DNA from: Cercozoa sp. M6MM | Lineage: Eukaryota; Endomyxa: Ascetosporea | Assembly: GCA_040357565.1 (NCBI GenBank) | Contig: JBDODJ010000135.1 | Reading direction: 5' to 3' (one strand) | DNA length: 29,468 nucleotides | Shown here: in pieces, positions 24,044-29,468 of the stretch | Position numbering within the stretch: the first letter of the stretch is position 1 | How the letters are laid out: each line of letters opens with the position of its first letter | Made by a program: the position numbers and the translations under genes | The notes under the pieces: generated by a model | The model's input: only the letters and a program-made list of their open reading frames with translations | Database searches by the model: none | What the model was told of the DNA's origin: nothing

Positions 24044-27000
24044 TTACTGTAACGAGCGGCGTGTGCGCCGTCGCTTGCGTCTACCGCGCAGCGGTCTGTC
24101 GTCGTCGCTGCTCGCGTCTGACACTGCGCGGGGTCACACAGACACACGACAACACATACATACACACAACGCATACAAGCACACAACACAGAGAGACAGA
24201 TATGAGTGTTACAGGCATCCTGATCGGCAGCGCTATCGGCATGGGAGGCAGGAAGAAACTCGTCGTCAGCATCGGGTTCGTAGTCGTCGTCGCCGCCGCG
24301 TCGTCGCGCGCGTCGTTTGCGACTCGTCTTTTGAGCGGCGGGTTGCTCGGCGAGGTCGGCGTCCTGCTGGGCACCGTCGTGCGCCTGCATCAGTCGCTGC
24401 TTCCACTCGCCTGCTGCGGCACGGGTCGCTGCCGGCAGCGATCGCAGTGACGACATTTGCTCCAGGCAGTCGAGCACTGGTGCCTGGGGGGGGGGGGGGT
24501 AAGATAGAGGAGGTAAGTTAGGGGTATATTGTGAACACACTATCTCAAGGTAGCGTCGAATGTCGGCACTGTCGAGTGCACAAACGTACTGTGCGCACAG
24601 TGACTCCATATCGTCATGCACCGCCTCTTTCGCTGCCTGTACCAGAGGGTATCAAAAAGGAGTGGCAACGGAACTGAGGAAGGGAGCAACCTTGCTGCGC
24701 AACGAGGCGCGCTGTGCAACGCGTTCCTGCAGCTGCTGCGTTTTCTGCAACAACTCGGTCGCTTCGTCCAGTCCAGCTTGTTTCGGCAGCACCTGTACAC
24801 TCAGTCAGTACGGGACAGATATATCGTCCAAGTGTCCCACTTGATTAAGTGCAAAGACAAGGATGTACCTGATCCCAAAAGTTGTCAGCCGCCCAGTCGA
24901 GTGACGAATCCGCTTCGGCCGCCGCAAACGCGATCTTGTTGAACTCGATCAGCGACTATTTAAGGAAGCAATGTACAAATGTACCACACCAATACGGACA
25001 GGTACTAGAGGCTAAAGGAGAGGCGTACATTGTCCTCCTCGACTGAGTCGATTTTCACTGTCCTCGCGTGCGTGCGCAGCAGCTCGTCGATGTCAGCCTG
25101 GGGGGTAAGGTGTGTATGTTGGGAGGGGTAAACATGTGAAGGGCAAAGCTACCTCGCAGAAAGTCCTCTCGGCCTGTTCGTCTTTCTTCTGATTTTCTTC
25201 GTCCTTTGGAACCACGTGGTACGCTCCGAATCGCAGCATTCGATCCTGCACACAGAGGGCGGGGGGGGGGGGTAAGGGAGGGGTAGGTAGATGGGGATAA
25301 CATAGCTAGTACCAACTCTTCGCGTTTCGCGTCGAGCTTGCTGCTTGCTACTTCTGCGCTATCACTGGGGGGGGGGGGGGAGGGTAAGGCAAGGGTAAAA
25401 GGTATAAAAGAAGTACGTCTCAGCGTCGCCATCGTCTTGGATGCGATGCATGATGGCCTTGTCCAGACCGAGTTTCTTGGAGGCACGTGCGAACATCTGC
25501 GTTTCGTACGTCTTGGCAGTCACGAGACGGTACACCTGCACACACACACACAGGTGACCACACATGATCACAGTGACCACACACGATCACAGAGTGACCA
25601 CATACGTGCACGTTGCGTTGCTGACCGATGCGATGGCACCGGGCACAAGCCTGCAGGTCGGCCTGCGGGTTCCAGTCCGGGTCGAACATGATCACAGTGT
25701 CCGCTGCCGTCAGATTGATACCGACACCTGTCCAACAAGTACAAATGGCAGTACAAATGACAGTACAAATGGGCAGCACAACTAGATGAGACGGACGGGG
25801 ACATATGGACAGTACAAATGGACAGGATAGTGTACCACCAGCACGTGTGGTTAGCAGGAACACGAAACGGTCCGAGTTCTCGGCGCTGAAGCGATCGATC
25901 GCCTGCTGCCGCTCGATGGCCGTTGTGTTGCCGTCAATGCGCTCAAACGGCAGCTCCTTCCACAGCAGGTAGTCCTGCGAGTGGGGGGGGGGGGTAAGGA
26001 GTAAAGGGAGTGAAAAGAAAGGTAGGTAGGGGTAAGGCTACCTCAAGCAAGTTGAGCATGTTCTTCATGCCACTGAAGATGAGCACGCGGTGTCCCTCTT
26101 GTTTCAGCTTGGTCAGCAGCTTGTCTAGCAGGATCATCTTGCCGCTTCCGTTGACAAGAGCGTCAAAGTACAACGACTCTGCCGTTACTGCCTCTGGCAC
26201 TTTGGACTCCTGCTTCCTTCTGGGGAGGGTGGGGTGTGAATATAATAAAACAAAAGGTAGGTGAAAGTACCGTTCCAGTGCGTGGGCCGACGTGGCGTGT
26301 TCGATGGCACCTTCCACCAGAAACGGGTGGTTGCACACCTTACTGCAAGAGAGATCAAACAAGACACGTTGAGTCAGACGAAGCTTGGCTGAACTGAAAC
26401 ATACCGCAACTGCATGTCGACATTTCGCAACGACGGTTTCTTCTCCAGACCGCCACGCGACAGAAACTCGCGATTGCGTTCGTACACGGCACGGTAGTAC
26501 TGCTTCTGTGTTGTTGTCAACTACAGCACATACACAGAGGTACTACTCATCCTCTTTCGTCATACCCCAGCAGTACTGTACCTCAACATCAACGATAGTT
26601 TCGAATTTCGGCGGAAGTGAGCCTCTCTCAACGTCGGCCTAGGATGTTTAAACACCACAAAACTAAATACACGAACATTCAAACAAATTCTTTGTACTTT
26701 GACACGCCGAAGCATGAAAGGCTCGATTCGCTTGCGCAACTCGTCCACCTAAAACAAGCGCATTAACTGCTTCGAAAACAAGAAAGACACAGAACGAACC
26801 TGAGCCACTGATGTGAGATCCGAGAATTCGGCGACAAACTCGTCGAGATCTTTGAATTTCTTCGGCTGCAATCAAACAAAAACGGCAGTTATTTTGCAAT
26901 TTTTTCAAAGAAAATCGTGTTAAAATCAACTTCGAACCTGCAGGAATTTGAGCAGCTGGAACAACTCGTTAATGCCATTCTGTGTGCGTTATCATTTTTT

Positions 27001-29352
27001 GCTCTATCATTTCACAGAGATGTTAAGAAACAAAAGCACCTGAATCGGAGTTCCCGTGAGCAGCAAATGGCGCTACAAAACAAACGGTAGCTTTGACTGG
27101 TCGAGACAGCTCAAGCATGCAACAAAGTAAAAACCTGCGCATTGAATTTCGTCAACGCCTCGGAGAGTTGCGAATTTCGCGCTTTCAGTCGATGGCCTTC
27201 GTCCACAATAAGCTGCAAAAAAAAAAAAAAAAAAACAATAATAGTTGCTTTGAAGTTACACGCGGAAGCGAATGCGTACCTGTTGCCATTCCAGCGAAAC
27301 GAGCTCCGAAAAATCAGCAAGGATCAACTAAACAGACACACACGTAAGAGTTCAAGAAGGACTCTTAACTTGACTCACCTCATAACTCGTAATGAGCACG
27401 TTGAACTTCACACCGCCGGATTCGCGGAAAAACTGAACTCAAAACAGCGAGATTCGTCGAGATTCGCCAAAAAGCCAATTTCGTTCTAAAAACAAACCTC
27501 GTGAGCGCGGATGACTTCGCGAGCTGGCGAGTTGCCGTGATACACAATAACGTTCAAATCAGTCCACTTGCGCAAAGTGCGCTCCCCTGTAAATTTAAAG
27601 CAATGCACAAAAACACGCACACACACCAACAGACACACATAAGCAAGAAGAAGTTACAGTGAGGCAAGGTCGAAAGCGGCGCAACCACCACTGCGTATCA
27701 GCACAAAGAGATAAACAAGCGTCTCCGTAAGACAGGAGAACAATCAAAGTGAAGGATACGATGTGGCCCAACAACGTTCCACTGTCGTACCAGGTGCTCT
27801 AAATACACGGCTGACTGTACCGTCTTTCCCAGGCCTAATTAAGTGTAAATTAAGGTTGTGTATGTAACGATAAACATAGAGACAAACTGAAGTGGGTACC
27901 CATCTCATCAGCGAGAATGCCGTTGCGTTTACGCCAGTACAGCGAGATCAGCCCTGGTCAAGACAGTGAGTTTCAAAAATTAAGGGGTAACTAAAAAGAA
28001 GGTACAGTTGAGGCCCTTGCGTTGGTAATCGCGAAGTGTCAGTCCATTTCCTGTTCAAGACAAGTTAAATCACTCGTCAAGTCACACAAGCCAAAGGTCA
28101 AGTCAAAAGTCAGGTCAAAAGTCAAGTCAAAAGTCAGGTCAAAAGTCAAGTCAAAAGTCAGGTCAAAAGTCAAGTCAAAAGTCAGTGAAGGTGTCAAGTA
28201 CCGTAGGTACGCGCGTCCTTGTACCACTCGCCGATACGCGACTCAGCCTCAGCTTGTTCCGGCAGTTTTGGCAGCAGGTCCTCCTGCTCCACAGGCGCAT
28301 CGCGCTGCCGCAACTCCTCCACAAAATCCTGCCCGTCGAGTTTCGCAATGTCACTTAGTGTCTCCCTGTGAACACACTTGTTTAAGCACACTAGTTTAAG
28401 CACACTAGTTTAAGCACACTAGCTTGGACACACTTGTTCAAGGTAGTAGTGGTATGTACCACGTGCAGTCGGCGTAGGACGTAGCCTTCCACTTGACGAG
28501 GTACTTGTCATCGTCCTGCGCGATGACGCGCTCGATCTCCAGCAGCACCGGGTCAAACGGCAGCCCGCCGTACAGTGTCTTGTACTGTACGCGACATACA
28601 TCCCTATCCTACCCCTGTCCCTACCCTGCCCTACCCTGCCACTGTACCTTGCGCCGCAACACGGGCAAATCTCGTCGGAATTTCGACACGCGTCGTTGTA
28701 CCGACACCTTGCCGAAACGTCGCTGTTGGTCAGACATGAGCATCCGCGCGGACACAGTAAGAACACCAAAAAGCAATAGGTACCACCATCTGCTCGACTG
28801 TGAGCCACTCGAGATGCAAATAACTTTTGCCGACCAGTTTCACCAAATACTGCGTCTGCTTTTGCCAACTGCAACACGGGGGGAGGGGGTTAAAGAAAGG
28901 GGTAAAGGAGGGGGCGGGGGAGAGGAAAAAAGGAGGTACGCGCGTCGCTTCCACCGTCGACGTCGGCGCAATTGCGCACGTGCCAGACGGTTGTCGGTAT
29001 CGGTGCAGTGAGTGGCATCACAGACGGTCACGAGTGAGGCACGTGAGAGTGACGGTGCCTGCCACGTGGGCTGCTGCGGGTGCTGGCGCGACCACTCGGC
29101 CACGTGCAACCGCTCGCACACGTCGAGACAGTGTTCCACGACGTCGTCCTCAGTGACACCGTCATTGTCCTCAGTGACACCGTCATCTGCACCGTTGTGA
29201 TCGCCGACATCATTGGTATCATCTGCACCGTCGTCGACACCGTCATCTTCGCCGTCGTTTTCTTCGTTCTCGTCGTCGCTCGCGACCGGCAGCAGCGCCG
29301 CGCGCTCCTCCAGCAACGCGTCGATGCGCTCCGTTGGCGCGTCCTTCTTGGC
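24044..29352 (-). CDS. CHD-family chromatin remodeller (double chromodomain, SNF2 ATPase), partial at 5' end
   Basis: ATP-dependent nucleosome remodeller. The first exon visible (29352-28940) begins at a 3' splice site (TTGTAG), so the N-terminus is beyond the window. Resolved exons include 28868-28784, 28722-28648, 28578-28460, 28365-28202, 28050-28006 and 27953-27900. In order: acidic DDG/EDD repeat (~29130-29270); chromodomain 1 ([17 protein letters not shown]); chromodomain 2 ([20 protein letters not shown]); [10 protein letters not shown]; Walker A split by an intron (ILADEMG / LGKT); [14 protein letters not shown] box ([10 protein letters not shown], 27136-27213); [64 protein letters not shown] (~25620-25730); [11 protein letters not shown]. 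After the ATPase, the CHD-type segment MLRFGAY...[19 protein letters not shown] is present. The C-terminus is basic ([13 protein letters not shown]) and ends at TAA 24046-24044. The post-ATPase ADID segment points to a CHD6-9/CHD1-like rather than Mi-2 arrangement. At least 20 exons. Confidence 0.93.
25733..25830. repeat. Short tandem repeat (ACAGTACAAATGG-like) in a CHD intron
   Basis: Four to five imperfect copies of CAGTACAAATGG in the intron separating TTRAGG and VGINL of the CHD gene. The first intron base follows 25830-25845 on the minus strand. Confidence 0.75.
27217..27235. repeat. Poly-A run (poly-T tract of a CHD 3' splice site)
   Basis: Nineteen A on the plus strand. On the minus strand it is a T tract immediately before the GCAG acceptor of the DEGH-box exon. 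Confidence 0.9.
28083..28190. repeat. Minisatellite, alternating AAAGTCAAGTC / AAAGTCAGGTC units, in a CHD intron
   Basis: About nine units of 11 bp forming a 22-bp higher-order repeat, in the intron between exons 28202 and 28050. On the minus strand it would read LTFD repeats, but it lies between a good donor (GTACTT) and acceptor (GAACAG), so it is intronic. Confidence 0.85.
28376..28436. repeat. Tandem repeat of GTTTAAGCACACTA units in a CHD intron
   Basis: Three to four copies of a 15-bp unit on the plus strand, between the chromodomain 2 exon (28460) and the next exon (28365). Confidence 0.85.
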
Positions 29353-29398
29353 CTACAACAGGTCAGTCAGTCAACACACTCAGTTTCATACATAAAGG

Positions 29399-29404
<6 letters not shown>

Positions 29405-29465
<61 letters not shown>

Positions 29466-29468
29466 CAA
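29405..29468. repeat. (CA)n microsatellite at the right edge
   Basis: Nearly pure CA run reaching the end of the window, in the intron upstream of the first visible CHD exon. This probably stopped the assembly or defines the cut. Confidence 0.95.

Noticed and set aside
27136..27213. DEGH instead of DEAH in the CHD ATPase as an anomaly
   Set aside because: DEGH is common in SNF2-family helicases and the rest of motif II (IVDEGHRLK) is intact.
28083..28190. CRISPR-like or coding LTFD repeat array
   Set aside because: Units are contiguous without unique spacers, the genome is eukaryotic, and the array lies between phase-compatible CHD exons with canonical donor and acceptor.

Overview
The window is nuclear DNA of a eukaryote, probably a single-celled or algal/protist lineage. 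Every gene is split by many short spliceosomal introns (mostly 35-150 nt, GT...AG). Intergenic gaps are only a few hundred bases, and TAA, TAG and TGA are all used as stops, so the code looks standard. I cannot name the species. A hydroxyproline-type (S/P-rich) extracellular stalk is algal in flavour, but that is weak evidence. There are no rRNA, tRNA, CRISPR or prokaryotic operon features. Gene models were built by hand, joining exons where splice phase and protein homology agreed.

Layout, left to right: (1) minus strand 117-3593, a 15-exon type II membrane protein with a proline-rich stalk and a complete subtilisin (S8) domain of bacterial type. (2) Plus strand 4365-5982, a 7-exon gene I do not recognise. 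(3) Minus strand 6430-10750, the DNA repair nuclease XPG/RAD2 with 13 exons and an extra RanBP2/NZF-like zinc finger. (4) Plus strand 10996-14628, a bromodomain protein with acidic serine-rich stretches, a charged coiled coil and an RS tail. (5) Minus strand 15117-16263, a glutamine-rich nuclear-looking protein. (6) Minus strand 16618-18800, a zinc-dependent cinnamyl-alcohol-type dehydrogenase with 15 exons. (7) Plus strand 19026-21472, the J-domain protein DNAJC21/JJJ1 with 17 exons. (8) Minus strand 22159-23523, a heat-shock-factor-type transcription factor. (9) Minus strand 24044 to beyond the right edge, a CHD-family chromatin remodeller whose N-terminus is outside the window.

The genes are not an operon. 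Most are housekeeping nuclear functions: repair, chromatin reading, remodelling, ribosome biogenesis and stress transcription. XPG/bromodomain and dehydrogenase/DNAJC21 are head-to-head pairs sharing gaps of about 225-245 nt.

The most unusual content is non-coding. A dispersed element of about 70-80 bp is present three times, each copy downstream of a gene. Two copies are flanked by 15-bp direct repeats, which looks like a very short SINE-type retroelement. Introns show an unusual preference for GTAC at the 5' splice site. In the dehydrogenase and CHD genes they also carry TTTACCC plus poly-C tracts, often close to the 3' splice site. The heat-shock-factor DNA-binding domain shows a one-base frame conflict.
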